From: Bradyrhizobium sp.
GTDB taxonomy: Bacteria > Pseudomonadota > Alphaproteobacteria > Rhizobiales > Xanthobacteraceae
Assembly (NCBI GenBank): GCA_028290165.1
Contig: JAQGKJ010000314.1
Location: forward strand, 1-7,449
Length of the DNA stretch: 7,449 nucleotides
Reading direction: 5' to 3'
This document shows, in pieces, positions 1-5,818 of this stretch. Numbering within the stretch: position 1 is the stretch's first letter; each line of letters starts with the position of its first letter. The notes below the pieces were generated by a model. That model was not told where the DNA came from. It worked only from the letters and a program-made list of their open reading frames with translations, and ran no database searches. The position numbers were made by a program, and so were the translations under genes.

Positions 1-346
1 GATGGAAGCCGTCATGGTCCCGGAACGCGAACCTTGATCGCGAGAATCCGGCATGCGCGAAGTGCCTACCCGCAAAATGGCTGCCGCTGAAATGCGCGCC
101 TCCTCTCATGCCGCTGAAGTGTGCGCCGCCGCCTCCCCAGCCGCCGCCGTGCATGCCGCCGCCGTGCATTCCTCCTCCCATCCCGCCGCCGTGCATTCCT
201 CCTCCCATCCCGCCGCCGTGCCCGCCACCACCGCCACCGCCATGGCCGCCACCGCCGCCACCGCCGCGAGCGAGCGCCGGCGACGCAAGGGCAAGCGCGG
301 TACTGAGCGCGCCTGCGATTAGGCAACTAAGGACCCTGTTGTTCAT
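1..346 (-). CDS. Glycine/histidine-rich exported protein, C-terminus missing (window edge)
   Basis: Reading the minus strand from the ATG at 346 gives an open frame of 115 codons that leaves the window at its left edge. It starts with a clear signal peptide: MNNR, a hydrophobic stretch, then SPALA before an Arg, so cleavage is likely after about residue 26. The mature part is almost pure Gly with regularly spaced His and Met (HGGGM, MHGGG and similar), followed by a less repetitive part rich in His, Phe, Ser and Arg (AHFSG twice, then a DHDGFH end). The start is supported by a strong Shine-Dalgarno AGGAG at 353-357, six bases before the ATG. No enzymatic domain is visible. Similar glycine-rich exported proteins are common in Bradyrhizobium; their function is unknown, and a cell-surface or metal-binding role is only a guess from the His content. 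The other frames here are Arg/Ala/Pro-rich shadows of the GGC repeats. Confidence 0.8.
   Translation of the reverse strand, partial: MNNRVLSCLIAGALSTALALASPALARGGGGGGGHGGGGGGGHGGGMGGGMHGGGMGGGMHGGGMHGGGWGGGGAHFSGMRGGAHFSGSHFAGRHFAHAGFSRSRFAFRDHDGFH
164..217. repeat. Two exact tandem copies of a 27-base unit inside the Gly-rich gene
   Basis: The 27 bases at 164-190 are repeated without a difference at 191-217. Being a multiple of three, the unit keeps the frame and encodes a nine-residue Gly block with two Met and one His. A partial further copy follows on each side. This looks like recent in-gene duplication in low-complexity coding sequence, a place where length may vary between strains. 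Confidence 0.85.
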
Positions 347-369
347 CCCAATCTCCTGCGTGTTGTTTG

Positions 370-390
370 CTGCGACGGAGACCGTCGCAG
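370..390. promoter_or_regulatory. Perfect 9-base inverted repeat in the leader of the Gly-rich gene
   Basis: CTGCGACGG at 370-378 and CCGTCGCAG at 382-390 are exact reverse complements with a three-base spacer. The element lies 12 bases upstream of the Shine-Dalgarno of the gene that starts at 346. Neither strand has a T-run after the stem, so it is not a standard intrinsic terminator. It could be an operator or an mRNA leader hairpin next to the ribosome binding site. The rest of the 183-base gap (347-529) holds no gene and no promoter I can call with confidence. Confidence 0.45.
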
Positions 391-505
391 GAAGAAAGAC
401 CATCAACAGACCCAAATGATCCGATGCTTTCAAATGACAAATGCGACAGTTTCTGACGCTGAAGTTAGTTTGCATCGCTCGGCGAGGGGCCGCGTCATTC
501 AGGAA

Positions 506-523
506 GGCTCACGCAGGTGAGCC
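506..523 (-). terminator. Possible terminator hairpin after psd
   Basis: GGCTCAC at 506-512 pairs exactly with GTGAGCC at 517-523 across a four-base loop, giving a 7-base GC-rich stem six bases beyond the psd stop codon. The sequence after the stem on the minus strand begins TTCCTG and has no real T-run, so it would be a weak intrinsic terminator at best. Position and perfect pairing are the only support. Confidence 0.35.
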
Positions 524-529
524 GATCGC

Positions 530-1396
530 TCAGACGGATTTTCGCATCAAGGGTTGGCCGGCACGGATCCGTCCAGATTCCACGACGTTCTCGCAAAACT
601 CGAAATGGTCGGGCGCGAGCACGATGATCGTCGATCCGTGCTCGAACCAGCCGAGCTCGTCACCCTTGCGGACGCGGACATCGCACGGAAACACGACGGG
701 CCCTTTGATCTGGGCATTGAGCAAGACATCGAGAAAATGCAGCCGGATGCTCGCCACAAGAATAGCTGCGACCGGCACCAGCGTCAGGGCTTCGCCGGTT
801 TCAAGCCGCGTGCGGATAACCGCGCGTTCGTTCTTGCAAAACAGTTTTTCGATACGCTTCAGCGCGATCGGGTTGACGTTCCAGGTATCGCCGCTGATGA
901 AGGTGACCTGCCCGATGTGGCAGTCGTGCGGAGCGTGGAAACGGTGATACATGCTGGATGTCAGCCGCAAAGTGACAAAACGTCCGTTGCGGTGCGCGTC
1001 CACGAGCGCGGGATCGCCGAGCAGGTCGAGCAGCGAATAGGGAGCGCCCTTGATCTGCAACAGCTCGGTGTCGGCGATGGCGCCGAAAGCGCCGATGATG
1101 GCGTCGCACGGACTGACCACGATCGACGGGTCCGGGTCGGGCGGACGCAGGCCCGGGCGAAGCTCGCGGGTGAAGCAATCGTGCAGGCTCTTGAAGGTGC
1201 TCTTGCGCGCCTCGGTGAGATCGAGGTCGGAAAACAGCCGCCAGCAGGCGATCGAGAGATCCCGGATCAGCGGATTTTCGATCTTGCTGAACCAGCCCAT
1301 GAACCGGGTCAGGGCCGCCCGCGGGACGCGGTTGGTCAGGAGGAAGTTCAGGTCTTCCTGCTGGGTAAAGGTCGCAATGAGGCTTTTGACTGTCAT
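530..1396 (-). CDS. psd: Phosphatidylserine decarboxylase proenzyme, E. coli-like type
   Basis: A pyruvoyl enzyme family that removes CO2 from phosphatidylserine at the membrane to give phosphatidylethanolamine. The 288 residues follow the E. coli Psd pattern: an N-terminal part with LTRFMGW near 30, a TRELRPG..P block near 76-85, VSPCD with Asp98, QIKGAPYSL near 114-121, YHRFH at 150-154 (His151, His154), and HGST with Gly254-Ser255 near the C-terminus. By comparison with E. coli Asp90/His147/Ser254, the residues for self-cleavage and catalysis are Asp98, His154 and Ser255, all present, so the protein should cleave itself between 254 and 255 and form the pyruvoyl group. Alphaproteobacteria usually carry a shorter Psd of about 230 residues, so this may be a second copy with another phosphoserine lipid as substrate (inference). 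Start: the ATG at 1396 lacks a convincing Shine-Dalgarno and no better start lies upstream before an in-frame stop at 1430-1432. It is divergent from the aminotransferase. Confidence 0.88.
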   Translation of the reverse strand: MTVKSLIATFTQQEDLNFLLTNRVPRAALTRFMGWFSKIENPLIRDLSIACWRLFSDLDLTEARKSTFKSLHDCFTRELRPGLRPPDPDPSIVVSPCDAIIGAFGAIADTELLQIKGAPYSLLDLLGDPALVDAHRNGRFVTLRLTSSMYHRFHAPHDCHIGQVTFISGDTWNVNPIALKRIEKLFCKNERAVIRTRLETGEALTLVPVAAILVASIRLHFLDVLLNAQIKGPVVFPCDVRVRKGDELGWFEHGSTIIVLAPDHFEFCENVVESGRIRAGQPLMRKSV

Positions 1397-1431
1397 GAAT
1401 CTGTCAGGAGGACTGGTTAGCGCTTGTCGTC
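1397..1431. promoter_or_regulatory. 35-base divergent gap with a single perfect Shine-Dalgarno
   Basis: The start codons of psd (minus) and the aminotransferase (plus) are separated by only 35 bases. On the plus strand AGGAGGA lies at 1406-1412, but 19 bases before the ATG at 1432, well beyond usual spacing, and no in-frame ATG, GTG or TTG lies between. The minus strand offers psd no recognisable Shine-Dalgarno. The gap is too short for two separate upstream promoters, so at least one promoter must lie inside the neighbouring coding region or the two overlap. Confidence 0.5.
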
Positions 1432-3096
1432 ATGGATTCGCCGCTTCCGATTCTGTCTCTCGCCGCCGGCGTGGTCGCCGCGACGGCAGTGGCCGCTCCC
1501 AAGGTTAAAGCGAGACTGGCGCTGTCGCGCGCCAAGCACCGCTCGCTGACCGGGCATTCCAAGATGTCGCGCATGGTGGCGCGGCTGATCCCGTTCTACG
1601 AATTCGACAGCAACCATTTTTTCAGTTCCGACGGCGCGTCGGCCGATGTGGCTACGCAGCGGCACGATGGTTTCTTCCGGCTCGCAGCGCTCTACAAGGA
1701 CCGCTTCGCCCGCAGCCGGCAAATGACCTCGGAGGCCGCGGGCCAGATTTCCGACCTGCAATTCACGCAAGCCTACCGCGTGCCGTTTCAATATAGCCGG
1801 CTGGTCCGCGAGCATCTGGGCGCCGGCAGCTTCATGCAGGCCTCGGCCGGCGTCACGCTGACCGACCTCGACGGCAATGTGTTCTACGATCTCGCCGGCT
1901 CGTACGGCGTCAATATTTTCGGCAACGACTTTTACAAGGAATGCATTGCCAGCGCCGAGAAGCGCGCCCACGCGCTTGGCCCGGTGCTCGGCTTCTATCA
2001 TCCCGTCGTCGCCGACAATGTCCGAAGGCTCGCCGAGATTTCCGGGCTTGACGAAGTCTCGTTCCACATGTCCGGCACCGAAGCGGTGATGCAGGCGGTG
2101 CGGCTCGCCCGCTATCACACGCGCCGCTCGCATCTGGTTCGTTTTGCCGGCGCCTATCACGGCTGGTGGGGCGACGTGCAGCCCGGCGTCGGCAACCCGA
2201 TTTCGCCGCACGAAACTTATACGCTCGCCGACATGTCGGAGCGGACGCTGCGCGTCCTGAAGACGCGGCGCGATATCGCCTGCGTCCTGGTCAATCCGCT
2301 GCAGGCGCTTCACCCCAACGCCAACGCGCCGGCCGATTCCGCGCTGGTCGACAGCTCGCGCAAAGGCCAGTTCGATCGCGCCGCCTATGGCGAATGGCTC
2401 AAAGCGCTGCGGCAGGTCTGCACCGAGCGCAATATCGTTTTGATCTTCGACGAAGTCTTCGTCGGCTTCCGCCTCGCCGCCGGCGGCGCGCAGGAATATT
2501 TCGGCGTCCGCGCCGACATGGTGACCTACGGCAAAAGCCTCGCCGGCGGACTCCCGGTCGGCGCGCTGTGCGGGCGCAAGGAGCTGATGCGCCGCTTCCG
2601 CGAAGACCGTCCCGTCGATGTCTGCTTCGCCCGCGGCACCTTCAATTCGCACCCTTACGTCATGACGGCGATGGACGAATTCTTGAGCCGGCTCGCCAGT
2701 CCCAATTTTCGTTCGGTCTATAACGGGCTCGACGAAACCTGGAACGGGCGCGCGGCGCAGCTGAACGACGCCCTCGCCGCGCAAGATCTGCCGGTCCGCG
2801 TCGCCAATTTGTCCTCGATCTGGATGGTGCATTACACCGAACCATCCCGCTACAATTGGATGCTGCAATACTACCTGCGGGCCGAAGGGCTCGCGCTGAG
2901 CTGGGTCGGCACCGGCCGGCTGATTTTCAGCCTGAACTACACCGATGCGGATTTCGCCGAGGTGGCGAAACGCTTTGTGGCCGCGGCCGAGAAGATGCAG
3001 CAGGACGGCTGGTGGTGGCGCGACGCTTCGATGACCAACAAGACCATCCGCCGGCAGATTCTGAAAGAGATGATCGGCAGCGCCTTTTCGCGCTGA
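1432..3096 (+). CDS. Class III PLP-dependent aminotransferase, glutamate-1-semialdehyde aminomutase-like, with N-terminal extension
   Basis: Fold-type I PLP enzyme of 554 residues. Visible family signatures are SGTEA at 214-218 (phosphate binding), AYHGW at 241-245 (aromatic and His stacking on PLP), IFDEV at 338-342 with Asp340 for the pyridine nitrogen, TYGKSLAGG at 365-373 with Lys368 as the Schiff-base lysine, and RGTF at 401-404. The core starts near residue 113; before it is an extension of roughly 110 residues whose first 23 are hydrophobic and Ala/Val-rich, then basic, as in a membrane anchor. Free glutamate-1-semialdehyde aminomutases are about 430 residues and usually have EPV before the Asp; here the same stretch reads NPLQALHP (288-295), which is nearer to aminotransferase domains found in lipopeptide polyketide synthases. 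It is therefore unlikely to be HemL; the substrate is unknown. Ornithine-type or hopanoid (HpnO-type) aminotransferase is less likely from these motifs. A perfect Shine-Dalgarno exists but is oddly far upstream. Another possible start is Met45 at 1564. Confidence 0.85.
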   Translation: MDSPLPILSLAAGVVAATAVAAPKVKARLALSRAKHRSLTGHSKMSRMVARLIPFYEFDSNHFFSSDGASADVATQRHDGFFRLAALYKDRFARSRQMTSEAAGQISDLQFTQAYRVPFQYSRLVREHLGAGSFMQASAGVTLTDLDGNVFYDLAGSYGVNIFGNDFYKECIASAEKRAHALGPVLGFYHPVVADNVRRLAEISGLDEVSFHMSGTEAVMQAVRLARYHTRRSHLVRFAGAYHGWWGDVQPGVGNPISPHETYTLADMSERTLRVLKTRRDIACVLVNPLQALHPNANAPADSALVDSSRKGQFDRAAYGEWLKALRQVCTERNIVLIFDEVFVGFRLAAGGAQEYFGVRADMVTYGKSLAGGLPVGALCGRKELMRRFREDRPVDVCFARGTFNSHPYVMTAMDEFLSRLASPNFRSVYNGLDETWNGRAAQLNDALAAQDLPVRVANLSSIWMVHYTEPSRYNWMLQYYLRAEGLALSWVGTGRLIFSLNYTDADFAEVAKRFVAAAEKMQQDGWWWRDASMTNKTIRRQILKEMIGSAFSR

Positions 3097-3111
3097 TCGG
3101 GTGTTTCTCTC

Positions 3112-3238
3112 CGTCATGCCCGGGCATAGCCGTCCGAAGGACAGCGACGCTTCCGCTCGCCTATGTCCCGGGCATCCACGTCTTTGCGGCCCGACAGCCA
3201 GAAGGACGTGGATGGCCGGGACAAGCCCGGCCATGACG
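3112..3238. repeat. Nested palindromic intergenic repeat (REP-like, 'MAGLVPAIHV' type)
   Basis: The outer arms, CGTCATGCCCGGGC at 3112-3125 and GCCCGGCCATGACG at 3225-3238, are complementary except for one base. Inside, 3167-3182 and 3205-3220 form a second stem with 15 of 16 bases complementary, and GTCC-GAA-GGAC at 3132-3142 forms a small third hairpin. Read on the minus strand the right part encodes VMAGLVPAIHV, a peptide well known as an artefact of dispersed repeats in alphaproteobacteria. The element fills most of the 167-base gap between two convergent genes and may serve as a two-way transcription terminator (inference). Confidence 0.8.
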
Positions 3239-3263
3239 AGTTTCACTATTCGAGGTGGGATGC

Positions 3264-3899
3264 TCAGGCGTGCTGCTCTTCAAGCCCGTCGTGCTCGATG
3301 AGATCATGGCCCGGATCGATCAGCTCGCCCTTCAGCAGGAACAGCGGCGCCTTGTGATAGAGTTTGAAATCGTTGAAGGGATCGGTCAGGATCTTGGTCA
3401 TCCACACCAGACCGGTCTCGACATCGCGGATGAAGAACAGGTGCACGGTGCGGAACAATAATCCGCCGGCGCCCACCGCCAGCCAGACCTTGGCAACCTC
3501 ACGCATGAAATCGGCCGGCGAGGCCCAGGGCGTGAAGAGGCCGAACAGGGTCGGATCGAAGTACAAGACCACCGGGGAGGCCGCCCAGATCGTCATCAGC
3601 ACGACCTTGCGCCGCAAATTGTAGCCGACCTTGATCTCTTCCTTGTGCTCATGGGTAGCCTCATTGATGTGGTCGTAACCCCTGGGCTCAAAGAAGAAAT
3701 GCCCGGCCTGGCGTGAGGTCATCGAGACCAGCCAGCCGATCAGCGCGGATGCCACCGGATCGAAAAACATCAAGGCATAGCCGACCATGAAGCTGACCGC
3801 GCTGACGAAGTGCAGGCTCTGGTTGATCCGGCTGTGGTGATAGTAGCGGTGATCGTCCCAGCGTTGGATGCGCAACTGCTCACGGAAGTTCTTGATCAT
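3264..3899 (-). CDS. Mpo1-like (DUF962-like) integral membrane protein
   Basis: A 211-residue protein with about four hydrophobic segments (roughly 32-48, 50-62, 99-117 and 138-157). Near the N-terminus it has YH at 20-21, Asn26 and His30 in the spacing YHx4Nx3H, and after the second segment GHFFFE at 66-71. This is the layout of the DUF962 family, whose yeast member Mpo1 is an ER iron-dependent dioxygenase in alpha-oxidation of 2-hydroxy fatty acids from phytosphingosine. If the resemblance holds, the conserved His would bind iron at the membrane. Family membership is by eye and the reaction is inference; a structural membrane protein of unknown role is the alternative. The ATG at 3899 is chosen because GGGGGAG stands just before it (3902-3908); a TTG four codons upstream overlaps that site. 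It lies 122 bases downstream of the methyltransferase, with its own candidate promoter, and faces the aminotransferase tail to tail. Confidence 0.75.
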   Translation of the reverse strand: MIKNFREQLRIQRWDDHRYYHHSRINQSLHFVSAVSFMVGYALMFFDPVASALIGWLVSMTSRQAGHFFFEPRGYDHINEATHEHKEEIKVGYNLRRKVVLMTIWAASPVVLYFDPTLFGLFTPWASPADFMREVAKVWLAVGAGGLLFRTVHLFFIRDVETGLVWMTKILTDPFNDFKLYHKAPLFLLKGELIDPGHDLIEHDGLEEQHA

Positions 3900-3938
3900 G
3901 CTCTCCCCCAAAAAATCAGGTTGATTCGTTTTACAAGG

Positions 3939-3967
3939 ATTCGATGTACGCGATATGACATCGTCAA
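3939..3967 (-). promoter_or_regulatory. Candidate sigma70-type promoter for the Mpo1-like gene
   Basis: On the minus strand TTGACG (3962-3967) and TCGAAT (3939-3944) are separated by exactly 17 bases. They match the -35 and -10 consensus in five and four of six positions. The -10 box ends 39 bases before the ATG at 3899, leaving room for a short leader and the strong Shine-Dalgarno. The -35 box lies inside a dyad. Sequence match only. Confidence 0.4.
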
Positions 3968-3974
3968 AATGTCA
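3956..3974. promoter_or_regulatory. Dyad TGACAT-N7-ATGTCA, possible operator
   Basis: A perfect 6-7-6 inverted repeat that covers the candidate -35 box of the Mpo1-like gene. Such placement is what a dimeric regulator would use to block or assist polymerase. No regulator gene is in the window, so the binding protein is unknown. Confidence 0.35.
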
Positions 3975-4011
3975 CATGACGCGACGCGATGACGTAGCCA
4001 CGCGAACCTCA

Positions 4012-4030
4012 GCCGCCTTGGTCAGGCGGC
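4012..4030. other. GCCGCC-N7-GGCGGC hairpin over the pmtA stop codon
   Basis: A perfect 6-base GC stem with a 7-base loop that contains the stop codon of the methyltransferase gene. On the minus strand there is no T-run after it, so intrinsic termination is doubtful. It might slow ribosomes or polymerase, or protect the 3' end of the message. Confidence 0.3.
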
Positions 4031-4711
4031 AACCGCCATTTCAGTTTTGCGGATACGGACCAGCGAGAAATGGCCGAGCGGTGGGACCAGGCGGCGCTCC
4101 ACCAATTCCATGCCACGCGCGGCCGCCAGCCATTGCGCATAGCGCGACCAGGCGAACTCAGCGGTCCGGAAGCCGAGCGGGCGAACCAACGGCTGCAGCC
4201 GCTGCTCGATGAAGCGCCGCACGCCGGCATCCGCGCTGACCCTGGTCAGGATAATCAGTTCACCGCCCGCCCGCAGCACGCGGGCGAACTCGTCGAGCGC
4301 CGCTTCCGGGTTAGGCACCGCGGTCACGACATATTGCGCCATCACCACGTCGAACGAATTGTCGGGAAATTCGAGTTTTTCCGCGTCCATCACCGCGAGG
4401 CCCTCGACATTCTTCAGGCCGAGCTCGTCGACGCGCTTCTTCGCCTTCTTCAGCATGGCCTCGGAAATATCGGTGCCGAAGATGCGAAGATGCGGAGCAT
4501 ATTGCGGCAACGAGATTCCGGTGCCGACACCAACCTCGAGCACGCGACCGCCAATCCTGTTGGTCGCCGCAATAGCCGCCTGCCGGCCTTTGCTGAACAC
4601 ACCGCCAAAAACGAGGTCGTAAACCGGCGCCCAGCGGTCGTAGGCGTGCTCGACCGTCGCGCGGTCGAAGTCCAGCTGCGTTGTTCCGTCAAGCTTGATG
4701 ATTTCTGCCAT
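4022..4711 (-). CDS. pmtA: Phosphatidylethanolamine N-methyltransferase, Rhodobacter type
   Basis: Class I SAM-dependent methyltransferase that in this family methylates phosphatidylethanolamine in steps to phosphatidylcholine at the cytoplasmic membrane. The 229 residues show the PmtA layout: AYDRWAPVYD at 23-32, the SAM motif I VLEVGVGTG at 57-65 followed by ISLPQYAPH, Asp81 in GTDIS as the ribose-binding acid, and a motif around DNSFDVVMAQYV at 117-128. The VGVGTGISLPQY form and the short length fit the Rhodobacter sphaeroides PmtA, not the Sinorhizobium type. Bradyrhizobium is known to hold several Pmt enzymes with different preferences for the methylation steps, so this may do only some steps or use a related amino lipid. 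The gene begins 51 bases after the glycosyltransferase stop and is probably co-transcribed with it. Its Shine-Dalgarno is weak (GCGAG). Ubiquinone-type methyltransferase is a less likely alternative. Confidence 0.85.
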   Translation of the reverse strand: MAEIIKLDGTTQLDFDRATVEHAYDRWAPVYDLVFGGVFSKGRQAAIAATNRIGGRVLEVGVGTGISLPQYAPHLRIFGTDISEAMLKKAKKRVDELGLKNVEGLAVMDAEKLEFPDNSFDVVMAQYVVTAVPNPEAALDEFARVLRAGGELIILTRVSADAGVRRFIEQRLQPLVRPLGFRTAEFAWSRYAQWLAAARGMELVERRLVPPLGHFSLVRIRKTEMAVAA

Positions 4712-4762
4712 GATGATTCTCGCTCGCTATTTTTCTAATGATCCAACTAGCCTCTGCTCCAA

Positions 4763-5818
4763 CTAGCCTTGCACAGCGCCTCGCGCGGCCAGCCGGCGGG
4801 TGGGCCGCAGCGAACGGCTCGGCTGCAACGCGCTCAGATTGCCGATGAACTGCCTGGCGCTGTTTTCCCAGGAACGCTCGAGCGCAAAACTGCGGCAGGT
4901 CTCGCGCGAGATGCTCAGCGCCCGGATGCAGGCGCTGCGCAGGTCCGTATCCAGCGCGCCGACCGGATGATCGGCGATCACGTCGAGCGGGCCTGTCACC
5001 GGAAACGCGGCTACGGGGGTGCCGCACGCCAGCGCTTCGAGCTGGACGACGCCAAAAGTGTCGGTGAGGCTCGGGAAAACAAAGACATCCGCAGCCGCCA
5101 GATGCGAGGTCAGATCCTTGCCGGTTTTTTCGCCCAAGAACCTGACCTTGGGATAGCCGCCCTCCAGTATCGCGCGCTGCGGTCCATCCCCGATCACAAC
5201 TTTGGAGCCGGGCAGGTCCAGCGCGAGAAACGCCTCGAGGTTTTTTTCAACCGCGACCCGGCCCATGGTCAAAAAGATGGGTCTCGGCAAATCGAGCTCA
5301 GCGGGTTCGTCAGGCCTGAAAAGATCGGTGTCGACGCCACGCGTCCAGGTGCCAAGCTTTCTAAAGCCTCGCGCGGCAAGTTCTTGCCGGAGCGAGGCGG
5401 TCGCGACCATGGTCATGGCGGCCGCCGCATGAAAATGCCGCAGCACCGCGTAGCTGACGGCGGCCGGAATGATCGAGCGGACCGCGATATATTCCGGAAA
5501 GCGGGTCGTATAAGACGTCGTGAAGGCCAGCCCGTGGCGGCGGCAATAGGCCCGCACCGCCCATCCGATCGGCCCCTCCGTCGCAATATGAATGGCCTCC
5601 GGCGAAGCCGCCTCGATCCGGCGGGCAATCTCACGACGGTTCGGCCAGGCCACTCGCAAGCTTGGATAGGTCGGGACCGCCATCGACGGAAAACCGTCCG
5701 GGGTCAGAAAGTCGACTTCGGCGCCAAGCGCCGATGCGCTGTGCGCCAGGGAAGTTAACGTGCGAACCACGCCGTTGACCTGCGGATGCCAGGCGTCGGT
5801 CGCAATCAATATCCGCAT
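4763..5818 (-). CDS. GT4-like glycosyltransferase (MgtA/SqdX-like), probable lipid or mannosyl transferase
   Basis: A retaining GT-B glycosyltransferase of 351 residues, likely acting at the inner face of the membrane with a nucleotide sugar. Seen in order: the N-terminal ATDAWHPQVNGVVRTL (6-21), an IHIATEGPIGWAVR block (76-89), TSYTTRFPEY (101-110), TRGVDTDLF (159-167), GRVAVEKN (186-193) and IGDGPQR (209-215) in the donor-binding half, and TDTFGVVQLEALACGTPVA (252-270), the E-x7-E region in which the first Glu is Asp, as is usual in this subfamily. Relatives include alpha-mannosyltransferases and sulfoquinovosyl or glucuronosyl diacylglycerol synthases, so a diacylglycerol acceptor is reasonable beside a phospholipid methyltransferase, but donor and acceptor cannot be read from sequence. 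The ATG at 5818 has TAAGG nine bases upstream. The Arg-rich tail (332-351) may help membrane contact. It is first in the minus-strand run and divergent from the L,D-transpeptidase. Confidence 0.87.
   Translation of the reverse strand: MRILIATDAWHPQVNGVVRTLTSLAHSASALGAEVDFLTPDGFPSMAVPTYPSLRVAWPNRREIARRIEAASPEAIHIATEGPIGWAVRAYCRRHGLAFTTSYTTRFPEYIAVRSIIPAAVSYAVLRHFHAAAAMTMVATASLRQELAARGFRKLGTWTRGVDTDLFRPDEPAELDLPRPIFLTMGRVAVEKNLEAFLALDLPGSKVVIGDGPQRAILEGGYPKVRFLGEKTGKDLTSHLAAADVFVFPSLTDTFGVVQLEALACGTPVAAFPVTGPLDVIADHPVGALDTDLRSACIRALSISRETCRSFALERSWENSARQFIGNLSALQPSRSLRPTRRLAARGAVQG

Noticed and set aside
120..270. GCC-rich repeats as a possible CRISPR array or non-coding satellite
   Set aside because: There are no unique spacers and the pattern is explained by Gly codons on the minus strand.
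554..1420. 288-codon plus-strand open frame antisense to psd
   Set aside because: No recognisable domain; the minus strand has the complete Psd motif set including GST.
1417..3246. 609-codon open frame on the minus strand, antisense to the aminotransferase
   Set aside because: It starts in the palindromic repeat (VMAGLVPAIHV), is rich in Arg/Ala/Gly/His without motifs, and the plus strand carries clear PLP-enzyme signatures. High GC content explains the long open frame.
3900..3911. TTG start at 3911 for the Mpo1-like protein
   Set aside because: The TTG runs into GGGGGAG, which is better read as the Shine-Dalgarno of the ATG at 3899.
4769..5758. 329-codon plus-strand open frame antisense to the glycosyltransferase
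   Set aside because: Low-complexity Arg/Gly/Ala composition; the minus strand has the GT-B motifs.
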